Part shown: piece by piece, positions 34,862 to 41,623 of the stretch
Layout: every line of letters begins with the position of its first letter
Position numbering within the stretch: position 1 is the first letter of the stretch
Source of the DNA: Kitasatospora sp. NBC_01250
GTDB taxonomy: Bacteria > Actinomycetota > Actinomycetes > Streptomycetales > Streptomycetaceae
Direction: 5' to 3'
DNA: 64,000 nt
Assembly: GCF_036226465.1 (NCBI RefSeq)
Contig: NZ_CP108476.1
Coordinates: 1,550,001-1,614,000 of the forward strand
Notes under the pieces: model-generated
The model's input: only the letters and a program-made list of their open reading frames with translations
What the model was told of the DNA's origin: nothing
Database searches by the model: none
Position numbers and translations under genes: made by a program

Positions 34862-36150
34862 CAGAAGAAGGTCCGCACCAGGTCGACCACCCGGGGGTGT
34901 TCGGCCGTCGTGTCGTCCAGCACCGGGATCAGGGTCCAGCGGTCGAAGGCCGTGCAGGGGTGGGACAGGCCGAGCCTGACCACCTCGCCGATCTCGGCGT
35001 CGCTGTCGCGCAGGAACGCGTGCTGATCGTTGAGGGCGGTCACGGCTCCGGCCAACGGCCGTCCGGCACGGGTGACTTGCGGCTCCGGCAGACCCAGGTC
35101 GGCCGGAAAGTCGCGCTTGCCGCCGTCCAGCAGCGCAAGACCGCGCTCGGGGCGCGAGACCACCCGGGCCCAGCCGTGCAGCGCGGAGCGCAGCGGCCGG
35201 CCGCCCGCACCGCGGATCAGCGGCGAGATCGCGCGGTAGAAGCCGTCGTCGTGCGCCAGGTAGGCGCCAGAGCGCAGCACCACGACGGTGTCGCGGTGGG
35301 CGGCGGCGAGTGGCGCCAGCACCCGGGCGACCTGGTCGAAGTAGGCGCTGCCGCCCGCGCTGACCAGCACCTGGTCCGCCGCGGCGAAGAGGCCGGCGGC
35401 GCGCAGCGCATCGTGCAGCTCGACCAGGGCGGCCAGGTACGCCTCCACCGCCGCCAGGCCCGCGGGCGTACTGTCGTGCGCGAGCGCGGCCTCGTAGCCG
35501 CCGACGCCGGTCAGCCGCAGGGTGGGCGCCTGGTCGACCGCCCGCGCCACGGCGAGCGCGGTGGCCTGGTCACGGGCGCCGGTGCGCCCACCGGGGCCAC
35601 CGAGTTCGAGCAGCACGTCCAGGGGGCGCTCGGCCCCGGCGGCCCGCAGCGCCCGGTCCATCTGCTGGACGGCGCCCACCGAGTCCACCCAGCTGCTCAC
35701 CCGGAAGTCCGGGTCCGCGTCCAACTCGCCGGCCAGCCAGGCCAGTCCGCCCGGATCGAGCAGCGTGTTGGCGACCAGCACCCGGCTCACCCCGAAGGCC
35801 CTGGCCACCCGCAGCTGCGACAGGTTCGCCAGCGTGATGCCGAAGGCACCGGCGTCCAGCTGGGCCTGCCAGAGCGCCGGGGCCATGGTGGTCTTGCCGT
35901 GCGGGGCGAGCCGGACACCGGCCCGCGCGCACCAGTCGGCCATGGTGTGCAGGTTGTGGTCGAGCGCGCCCGCGTCCAGGGTCAGCAGCGGGGTGGCGAG
36001 CTGGTCCAGGGTGGGGCCGGTGGCGAGGTACTCGCGCACCGTCAGCCCCCAGGCCTCGGCCGGGACGGCTTTGAACCGCCAGTCCAGCCGCTCCTGCGCG
36101 AGTGCGGCCACCGCGGCCCGGTCGATCCCTGCTGTCCGCTGCTCCACCAC
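34861..36150 (-). CDS. Fold-III PLP amino-acid deaminase, proposed glucosaminate deaminase
   Basis: A 429-residue alanine-racemase-fold enzyme of the D-serine dehydratase/D-threonine aldolase group. APHGKTTMAP carries the PLP Lys (residue 86), and LVSAGGSAYFDQV and VLRSGAYLAHDDGFY are typical. The C-terminal LGLSHPCTAFDRW provides the His-xx-Cys zinc site seen in D-serine dehydratases. It should eliminate ammonia from a D-2-amino-3-hydroxy acid; glucosaminate would give KDG. It is the first gene of a three-gene minus operon. The GTG at 36150 is used. RidA at 38146 would deal with its imine intermediates. Confidence 0.85.
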   Translation of the reverse strand: MVEQRTAGIDRAAVAALAQERLDWRFKAVPAEAWGLTVREYLATGPTLDQLATPLLTLDAGALDHNLHTMADWCARAGVRLAPHGKTTMAPALWQAQLDAGAFGITLANLSQLRVARAFGVSRVLVANTLLDPGGLAWLAGELDADPDFRVSSWVDSVGAVQQMDRALRAAGAERPLDVLLELGGPGGRTGARDQATALAVARAVDQAPTLRLTGVGGYEAALAHDSTPAGLAAVEAYLAALVELHDALRAAGLFAAADQVLVSAGGSAYFDQVARVLAPLAAAHRDTVVVLRSGAYLAHDDGFYRAISPLIRGAGGRPLRSALHGWARVVSRPERGLALLDGGKRDFPADLGLPEPQVTRAGRPLAGAVTALNDQHAFLRDSDAEIGEVVRLGLSHPCTAFDRWTLIPVLDDTTAEHPRVVDLVRTFF

Positions 36151-36180
36151 TGCGCCCTATACCGCCCTTGACGTGGATTG

Positions 36181-36214
36181 TTGCACATGTTGCAACATCC
36201 TTTGCATATGTTGC
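36181..36214. promoter_or_regulatory. Phased repeats and palindrome in the divergent control region
   Basis: TTGCACATGTTGC (36181-36193) and TTGCATATGTTGC (36202-36214) match at 12 of 13 positions and start 21 bp apart, two helical turns. The first contains most of ATGTTGCAACAT (36187-36198), a perfect 12-bp palindrome. They lie in the 114-bp gap between the PLP operon and the kinase operon and are the obvious binding site for the IclR protein encoded downstream. Confidence 0.65.
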
Positions 36215-36264
36215 TATGCCGTTCTAACATGCGGCACGACACCGGTCAACGAAGGGAGCGCCTG

Positions 36265-37299
36265 GTGACAACGGTGGAAGCCGTCTGCCTCGGTGAATCG
36301 ATGGCCGTGCTGCTCCCCGACCGGCCCGGGCCGCTGGAGGCCGTGGAGTGCTTCCACAGCCGGGTCGGCGGCGCGGAGTCGAACGTCGCCTGCGCGCTGG
36401 CCGGGCTCGGCGTGCCCACGGCCTGGCTCAGCCGGGTCGGCGCCGACGGCTTCGGGCGGCGGCTGCTCGCCGCGCTGGCCACCCACGGGGTGGACACCTC
36501 CGCGGTGGCCCTCGACCCGCACCGCCCCACCGGGCTGTACGTGAAGGAGGTCGGCAGCGCCGGGCCGCACCCGCACGACCTGGGCCCCGGGCAGAGCCGG
36601 CTGCACTACTACCGCACCGGTTCGGCCGCCGCGGCGCTCGGCCCGGAGCTGCTCGCGGAGCCCGCGGTCACCGCCCTGCTGGCCGGCGCCCGGCTGCTGC
36701 ACCTGTCCGGCATCACCGCCGCGCTCTCGGACAGCTGCCTGGCGCTGGTCCGCGCCCTGCTGGCGGCGCCGCGGGCCGGGCGGCTGGTCAGCTTCGACCT
36801 CAACTGGCGCCCCGCGCTCTGGCAGCACCGCGACCCGGCCGTGCTGCCCGCCCTGCTGGACGCCGCCGACCTGGTCCTGCTCGGCGCCGACGAGGCCGCC
36901 GCCGCACTCGGCACCGGCGACCCGGACGAACTGCGCGCCCTGCTGCCCTCCCCCGCCACCGTGCTGGTCAAGGACGCCGGCCGGCTCGTCACGGCGATCG
37001 ACGCGGACGGCCGGCGGGTGAGCGAACCGGCGCTGCGGGTCGAGGTGGTGGAGCCCACCGGGGCCGGCGACGCGTTCGCCGCCGGCTACCTGGCCGGCAC
37101 CCTGCGCGGCTTCGACCAGCGCCGGCGGCTGCGGCTGGGCCACCTGGCCGCAGCCGCCGCGCTCACCTCCGCCGGCGACCAGGGCACCCTGCCGCCACCG
37201 GACCTGGTGGCGGCGCTGCTCGGCGCCACCGAGACCCAGTGGGCGGCCACCCGGGTCCACCCGGCGGGCGTGGAGACCCCCGTGGGCGGTGCCGGATGA
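36265..37299 (+). CDS. kdgK: PfkB sugar kinase, probable 2-keto-3-deoxygluconate kinase
   Basis: A 344-residue ribokinase-family kinase. GESMAVLLPDRPGPLE and RVGGAESNVACALAGLG are the N-terminal signature, SFDLNWRPALW is the KDG-kinase-type motif, and EPTGAGDAFAAGYLAG the anion hole with catalytic Asp. It should phosphorylate KDG to KDPG. The GTG at 36265 has GGGAG six bases upstream. Its stop overlaps the IclR start by ATGA, so the two are coupled. It is divergent from the PLP-deacylase-aldolase operon. Confidence 0.88.
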   Translation: MTTVEAVCLGESMAVLLPDRPGPLEAVECFHSRVGGAESNVACALAGLGVPTAWLSRVGADGFGRRLLAALATHGVDTSAVALDPHRPTGLYVKEVGSAGPHPHDLGPGQSRLHYYRTGSAAAALGPELLAEPAVTALLAGARLLHLSGITAALSDSCLALVRALLAAPRAGRLVSFDLNWRPALWQHRDPAVLPALLDAADLVLLGADEAAAALGTGDPDELRALLPSPATVLVKDAGRLVTAIDADGRRVSEPALRVEVVEPTGAGDAFAAGYLAGTLRGFDQRRRLRLGHLAAAAALTSAGDQGTLPPPDLVAALLGATETQWAATRVHPAGVETPVGGAG

Positions 37300-38036
37300 G
37301 CCAGACGGTCACCCGCGCGCTCACCCTGCTGACCGAACTGGCCGAGGGAGAGCGCTCCTTGGAGCAGCTGGCCGGGCTGCTCGGGGTGCACAAGACCACC
37401 GCGCTGCGGCTGCTGCAGAGCCTGGAGGAGGCCCGGCTGGTCTACCGCGACGGCGAGTTCCGCTACCACCTGGGCGCGGGCCTGTTCGCCCTCTCCAGCC
37501 GGGCCCTGGAGCAGCGTTCGGTGCGCCGCACCGCCGCCCCGCACCTGGCCGAGCTGAACGCGGCCACCGGCCAGACCGTCCACCTGGCGGCACTGGAGGG
37601 CGGCGAGGTAGTCTACATCGACAAGTTCGAGTCCCGCCAGCCGGTGCGGATGTACTCCCGGATCGGGCTGCCGGTGGCGATGCACTGCGCGGCGGTGGCC
37701 AAGGTGCTGCTCGCCGACCTGCCGCTGCCCGAGCGCCAGAAGCTGGTGGCCGCCTTGACGTTCACGCCCTTCACCGAGCGCACCCTGACCACGCCGAAGG
37801 CGCTGCTGGCCGAGCTGGCCCAGGTGGCCCAGCAGGGCTGGGCCCAGGACCGGGCCGAGCACGAGCCGTTCATGAACTGCGTGGCCGCCCCGATCCGCGA
37901 CGCCACCGGGCGGGTGGTCGCGGCGGCCTCGCTCTCGGTGCCCGACCTGGTGCTGCCCTACGAGCAGGTGCTGGAGCTGCTGCCCCAACTGCTCGCCACC
38001 ACCGCCGCGGTCTCCGCCGCCTGCGGCGCCTGCTGA
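37296..38036 (+). CDS. IclR-family transcriptional regulator
   Basis: A 246-residue regulator. The N-terminal winged helix (about 1-60) reads SLEQLAGLLGVHKTTALRLLQSLEEARLV. The effector domain (about 80-245) has GQTVHLAALEGGEVVYIDK, SRIGLPVAMHCAAVAKVLLA and NCVAAPIRDATGRVVAAASLSVP. It is co-translated with the KDG kinase, and phased repeats lie just upstream of the kinase. It should control both divergent units in response to KDG, KDPG or the amino sugar acid. Confidence 0.9.
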   Translation: MSQTVTRALTLLTELAEGERSLEQLAGLLGVHKTTALRLLQSLEEARLVYRDGEFRYHLGAGLFALSSRALEQRSVRRTAAPHLAELNAATGQTVHLAALEGGEVVYIDKFESRQPVRMYSRIGLPVAMHCAAVAKVLLADLPLPERQKLVAALTFTPFTERTLTTPKALLAELAQVAQQGWAQDRAEHEPFMNCVAAPIRDATGRVVAAASLSVPDLVLPYEQVLELLPQLLATTAAVSAACGAC

Positions 38037-38145
38037 GCGGCCGTCGGCGCGATCGGAGCGTCACCCCGAACCGCCGCCCCCGGAACCGGCATCCGCAGAA
38101 CCAGCACCCCAGAACCCACCGCCCCCGAACCCCCGAGAGAGCAGC

Positions 38146-38553
38146 ATGAGCGAGAAGACCGAGATCCGCACCGACGGCGCCCCGGCCCCGGCCTGGGTGT
38201 TCTCCCAGGGCGTGCGCAAGGGCCCGATCCTGCAGGTCTCCGGGCAGGGCCCACAGGACCCGGCCACCGGCACCTACCTCCACGAGGGTGACGTCCGGGC
38301 GCAGACCCGGCGCACCCTGGAGAACATCAAGGCGATCCTGACCGCCGGCGGCGCCACCGTGGCGGATGTGGTGATGTTCCGCGTCTACCTGACCGAGCAC
38401 GCCCACTTCGCGCCGATGAACGAGGCCTACGCCGCCTTCATCGAGGAGAACCTGCCGCCCGGCGGGGTCAAGCCGTGCCGCACCACGGTCTTCGTCGAAC
38501 TGCCCCACGAGGTGATGCTGGTGGAGATCGACGCACAGGCCGTGCTGGACTGA
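38146..38553 (+). CDS. ridA: RidA-family imine/enamine deaminase
   Basis: A 135-residue protein. ILQVSGQGPQDP, RAQTRRTLENIKAILTAGG and KPCRTTVFVELP, with the catalytic-type Arg at residue 112, are typical of RidA. It hydrolyses reactive 2-imino/enamine acids made by PLP dehydratases. Its place behind the kinase and IclR genes, with a PLP deaminase on the other side of the divergon, fits that job. The 109-bp gap before it carries GAACC-rich short repeats. The ATG at 38146 has GAGAGAG upstream. Confidence 0.9.
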   Translation: MSEKTEIRTDGAPAPAWVFSQGVRKGPILQVSGQGPQDPATGTYLHEGDVRAQTRRTLENIKAILTAGGATVADVVMFRVYLTEHAHFAPMNEAYAAFIEENLPPGGVKPCRTTVFVELPHEVMLVEIDAQAVLD

Positions 38554-38569
38554 GTGCGCGGACCCGGCG

Positions 38570-38603
38570 GCCGCGGCCGGCCCCGACGGGGTCCGGCCGC
38601 GGC
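38570..38603. terminator. Bidirectional terminator between ridA and the thioesterase
   Basis: GCCGCGGCCGG (38570-38580) pairs perfectly with CCGGCCGCGGC (38593-38603), with CCCC-gac-GGGG in the loop region, between two convergent stops at 38553 and 38614. Confidence 0.65.
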
Positions 38604-38613
38604 GGGCACCGGG

Positions 38614-39276
38614 TCAGGCCCGGCAGAGCACCCGGGCCGGCAGCCGGCTCGGCAGCGGCACCTTGCGCACTTGCTGGCCCTGGCCGCGCGGCACGGTGCC
38701 GGGGCGGGTCGCGGAGGTGCTCTGGTAGGTGAGCACCGAGCGGGCCGTCACCGGCTTGGGGCCGGCCGCCACGGACGGCGTCGACATCCGCGGCTTGGAA
38801 CCGGCCAGCACCGACGGGGTCGGCACCCGCGGCTTGCTGGCGGCCATCACCGACGGGGTGACCGTCAGATAGTCGGACAGGAACCGCCGCTCGGGCTGGC
38901 TGAGCTTGCGCGACCGCCCCGAGGCGCGGTCCCTGGCCACCACGACGGTCCGTGCGGTCATGTAGGTGAACGGGTCACGGCAGACGTCCACCCGAACGTG
39001 TGCCGAACTGCGGCCGAGCCGCTCGACCATCAACCGCACCAGCAGCGGTTCCGGCCGGTGGTGCAACTGTTCCAGATAATCGATCTCGTGCCGGGCGATC
39101 AGGAAACCCGCCGAAAAGAGCGAATCCTGAACGGCCTGCGCGTGGTGGTGAAAGAGGTCGTAGATTCCCTCCTGGATGTAGCCGACCAGTCGGGCATTGT
39201 TGATGTGCCCGTTCTGGTCGACATCGCTCCAGCGGGTGGGGCAGTGCAGGACGTGGGCGTTGCGGTGCGTCGTCAT
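38614..39276 (-). CDS. Acyl-CoA thioesterase (hotdog) with a repeat tail
   Basis: A 220-residue protein. The N-terminal 130 or so residues are a 4-hydroxybenzoyl-CoA-type hotdog thioesterase: CPTRWSDVDQNGHINNARLVGYIQEG with the catalytic Asp, FLIARHEIDYLEQL and RTVVVARDRASGRSRKL. The last 80 or so residues are unusual: TPSV(M/L/A)A(A/G)SKPR occurs three times in tandem, then a basic tail VRKVPLPSRLPARVL. The function of the tail is unknown. The ATG at 39276 has GAGGGG seven bases upstream. It is 11 bases downstream of the 110-residue hypothetical gene, so the two form a unit. Confidence 0.82.
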   Translation of the reverse strand: MTTHRNAHVLHCPTRWSDVDQNGHINNARLVGYIQEGIYDLFHHHAQAVQDSLFSAGFLIARHEIDYLEQLHHRPEPLLVRLMVERLGRSSAHVRVDVCRDPFTYMTARTVVVARDRASGRSRKLSQPERRFLSDYLTVTPSVMAASKPRVPTPSVLAGSKPRMSTPSVAAGPKPVTARSVLTYQSTSATRPGTVPRGQGQQVRKVPLPSRLPARVLCRA

Positions 39277-39287
39277 GTGGTGTCCCC

Positions 39288-39620
39288 TCACCCGTTGGCC
39301 TGGGTGCGGGCGGCCGCCCCGACCGAGCCGGCGCTGCGCCGCGGCCCGGCCAGGGCCTGCTCCAGGCGGGCGTGGTAGCCGGCGTTCGCGGCCCGCATCC
39401 GGCCCGCGGTCCAGCCCTCCTCGGCGGCTTCGGCCGCGATCCGCACCACCAGGGTGTCCAGCGCCTTGTCCACCGCCCGGCACAGGTCGGCAGCCGCGGC
39501 GATGCGCCCGGCCATGTTTCCGGCCCCACCCTTGACGGGGAATTCGGCGAGCGCGTTCACCGCGAGCTGGACCCCGTCGGCGGCGACCGCAGTGCTTTCC
39601 GGCTGGCAATTGTCGTGCAC
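39288..39620 (-). CDS. Hypothetical 110-residue helical protein
   Basis: An unknown protein that precedes the thioesterase by 11 bases and is presumably co-transcribed. The GTG at 39620 has GGGAG five bases upstream. It has two cysteines (HDNCQPE, ADLCRAVD) and an Ala-rich helical body (GRIAAAADLCRAVDKALDTLVVRIAAEAAEEGW, shown here in overlapping pieces only by position 50-85). It could be an adaptor or substrate-binding partner for the thioesterase. A 5' leader hairpin GGGCAC...GTGCCC (39655-39683) is seen upstream. Confidence 0.6.
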   Translation of the reverse strand: MHDNCQPESTAVAADGVQLAVNALAEFPVKGGAGNMAGRIAAAADLCRAVDKALDTLVVRIAAEAAEEGWTAGRMRAANAGYHARLEQALAGPRRSAGSVGAAARTQANG

Positions 39621-39832
39621 GGTGTCTCCCGAGAAATAGGGGTTGGACAGGGACGGGCACACCCGGGTTTACCGGGAGTGCCCAAGGACGCAGCGAGGAC
39701 GACGCTAACCCAGTCCAACCGCCCAATTCACGAATCTTCCGCCACCTGATGGCAGTTCCCCACGACCGGAGTACGGATAATTCACCGTCATCAGTCAAGT
39801 AACCAGCCAATCGGCGGCACCGCGCGCGGAAT

Positions 39833-40312
39833 TCAGCGGGGGTCGAGCTCCTTGCCCAGGCAGATGGACTCGGGGGCATCCCGGTAGACGCCGAACTTGG
39901 TGATCGGCCGGTATCCCTCCGACTCGTACAGCGCCACCGCCTCGGGCTGCTCGGTGCCGGTCTCCAGCACCACGCGGGTGCGCCCGGCCGCGCCGGCCGC
40001 CGCCTCCAGGTGGCGCAGCACGAGCCGGGCCAGGCCCCGGCCCCGGGCGGTCGGGACCACGAACATCCGCTTGAGCTCGACATCGCCGTCACGCAGGTAC
40101 GGATAGCTGCTGTCCTTGACCCGCCAGCCGCCGCAGGCGACCGGCACACCGTCCAGATAGCCGACCACGAAGACCCCGTGCGGGTCCGCGAAGTGCTCGG
40201 CCCGCATCTCGGTGATGTCCATGTCGCCGTAACGGCGGACGTACTCCTGCTGCACCTCCGCGGTCAGCAGTTCGGCGTCGGGGTGGTCGTATCCGGTGAT
40301 CCGCAGCTCCAT
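39833..40312 (-). CDS. GNAT N-acetyltransferase
   Basis: A 159-residue acetyltransferase: ELRITGYDHPDAELLTAEVQQEYVRRYGD at the N-terminus, FVVGYLDGVPVACGGWR, and the acetyl-CoA loop VPTARGRGLARLVLRHLE, then GYRPITKFGVY near the end. The acceptor is unknown. The ATG at 40312 gives the usual N-terminus (MELRI); an ATG 12 bp upstream has a GGATAAT box near it. The gene is monocistronic. Confidence 0.88.
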   Translation of the reverse strand: MELRITGYDHPDAELLTAEVQQEYVRRYGDMDITEMRAEHFADPHGVFVVGYLDGVPVACGGWRVKDSSYPYLRDGDVELKRMFVVPTARGRGLARLVLRHLEAAAGAAGRTRVVLETGTEQPEAVALYESEGYRPITKFGVYRDAPESICLGKELDPR

Positions 40313-40412
40313 GACGGCAATCATAAGGCCACCGGATTATCCGATGATTGGACCTTTTCCTCTACCAAGCACCCCTGGCACCACCCCGCCGGGATCCGCC
40401 GCCACGCGTGGT

Positions 40413-40844
40413 TCAGCGGCCGGAGAACCGCTCCACCAGCTCCTGCTTGCCGAACATCTGGGCCGTGTCGAAGGCCGAGGGCTGACCGGCGTGCGGGTCG
40501 GCGCCACCGGCCAGCAGGGCGTCGAGCGCCTCGTCGGCCCCCTTGAAGACAGTACCGGCCAGCGGGGTCTGGCCACGGTCGTTGGCCTGGTTCGGGTCGG
40601 CACCGCGGTCGAGCAGCAGGCGCACGGCGGCGGCGTGGCCGTGGTAGGCGGCCAGCATCAGCAGCGTGTCACCGCGGTCGTTGGCCAGGTTCACCGGAGC
40701 CCCGGCGGTCAGGAAGGCACCCAGCGCCTCGGCGTCGCCACCGCGGGCGGCCTCGAAGATCCGGCCGGCCAGCTCGATCAGCGCGGCCTCCTCGGGCTCC
40801 TCGGCGCCGGCGGCGGACGGCAGGGATTCGGCTGAGTCGGTCAT
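40413..40844 (-). CDS. Ankyrin-repeat protein
   Basis: A 143-residue protein with an N-terminal acidic segment and about three ankyrin repeats: EAARGGDAEALGAFLTAGAPVNLANDRGDTLLMLAAYHGH, then AAVRLLLDRGADPNQANDRGQTPLAG, then ALDALLAGGADPHAG. Ankyrin repeats mediate protein-protein contacts; a partner cannot be named. The ATG at 40844 has AAAGGG six bases upstream. It is divergent from the small membrane protein across 457 bp. Confidence 0.9.
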   Translation of the reverse strand: MTDSAESLPSAAGAEEPEEAALIELAGRIFEAARGGDAEALGAFLTAGAPVNLANDRGDTLLMLAAYHGHAAAVRLLLDRGADPNQANDRGQTPLAGTVFKGADEALDALLAGGADPHAGQPSAFDTAQMFGKQELVERFSGR

Positions 40845-41301
40845 CACAAGCCCTTTCGATCGGTGGCGGACACCAGCGGTCCAGCCCTCGGAACGGTAGT
40901 CGTCCGCGATCTTCGTGACCAGAGCCCGCCCTGGGGCCCGCCCGGCAAGCCGTGCCGCGCCGGACGCCGACCCGACACGCGTGGGCCCGGGCCGCGCCGC
41001 CGTTCGAGCGAATTCGGCGCGCCGCGGGAGATTCACGCCGGTCACACCCACCGCGACGGAAAAGGCGGGAAAACCGCCCGCCCGGCCCACACCGGGCGCC
41101 GGCCCGAACCCGCGTTCCCACCCCCGGCCTGCGGGTTCGCCGGAAGACCACCCATTTGCCCCGTTCCATCATCTATTACTTTTTGTCACGATTGTGGCAC
41201 TTTCCGTGACACTGTCCCAACTGTGTGGCAGCAGGGGAACGCCCCGGCGCTGCCAGTCCACGGCAGTGGCCCCTGTCCCGCCTCACCGAGGAGCAGTCCC
41301 C
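40845..41301. other. 457-bp intergenic region
   Basis: No credible gene is present. The right end holds an AT-rich stretch with an inverted repeat TGTCACG (41184-41190) and CGTGACA (41205-41211) centred 21 bp apart, probably an operator or promoter for the membrane-protein/FtsK-like genes. GACAC at 41208-41212 matches the WhiA core motif. The left part, nearest the ankyrin gene, has no recognised promoter. Confidence 0.5.
41184..41211. promoter_or_regulatory. Inverted repeat with GACAC core upstream of the FtsK-like operon
   Basis: TGTCACG and CGTGACA form a perfect 7-bp inverted repeat with half-sites 21 bp apart, about 90 bp before the 64-residue protein. The same GTGACAC string recurs upstream of rbpA at 43346-43351. 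Confidence 0.35.
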
Positions 41302-41496
41302 GTGATCCTCTCCATCTCCGGCGTCGTCCTGTTCGGCTTCATCGCCTTCCTCTTCTTCCGCCGGGACGGCCTCAAGGTCCCGCACGCCCTGGTCTGCGCC
41401 CTCTTCGGCTTCTACCTCGCGGGCACCGCGATCGCGCCGAGCATCCAGGCCGGCGGCGCGAGCCTGGCCAACCTGGTCGGCGGCCTGAAGTTCTGA
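41302..41496 (+). CDS. Small two-helix membrane protein (64 residues)
   Basis: A GTG start at 41302 with GAGGAG eight bases upstream. The product has hydrophobic helices at about 2-20 (ILSISGVVLFGFIAFLFF) and 27-45 (PHALVCALFGFYLAGTAIA) separated by a short basic loop, and a hydrophilic end. It lies 128 bp before the FtsK-like gene on the same strand. Such small proteins occur next to spread/FtsK-like genes in streptomycetes. No specific function is known. Confidence 0.75.
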   Translation: MILSISGVVLFGFIAFLFFRRDGLKVPHALVCALFGFYLAGTAIAPSIQAGGASLANLVGGLKF

Positions 41497-41623
41497 GCCG
41501 CGCACCGGCGGTCCGGGTGCGGGTCCCACCGCCCCGGGCCGCCGCCGGCCCGCCGCCAGCCGGCGGCGGACAGCGGCCGTCCCGCCGCCCAGCCCGTCCG
41601 ATCGCCCGGGGAGTCACAGGACC

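Noticed and set aside
36181..36240. A possible short peptide ORF starting at 36178 in the divergent region
   Set aside because: The extension of the kinase frame to 36178 has no ribosome-binding site and covers the operator repeats. The GTG at 36265 with GGGAG is the supported start.
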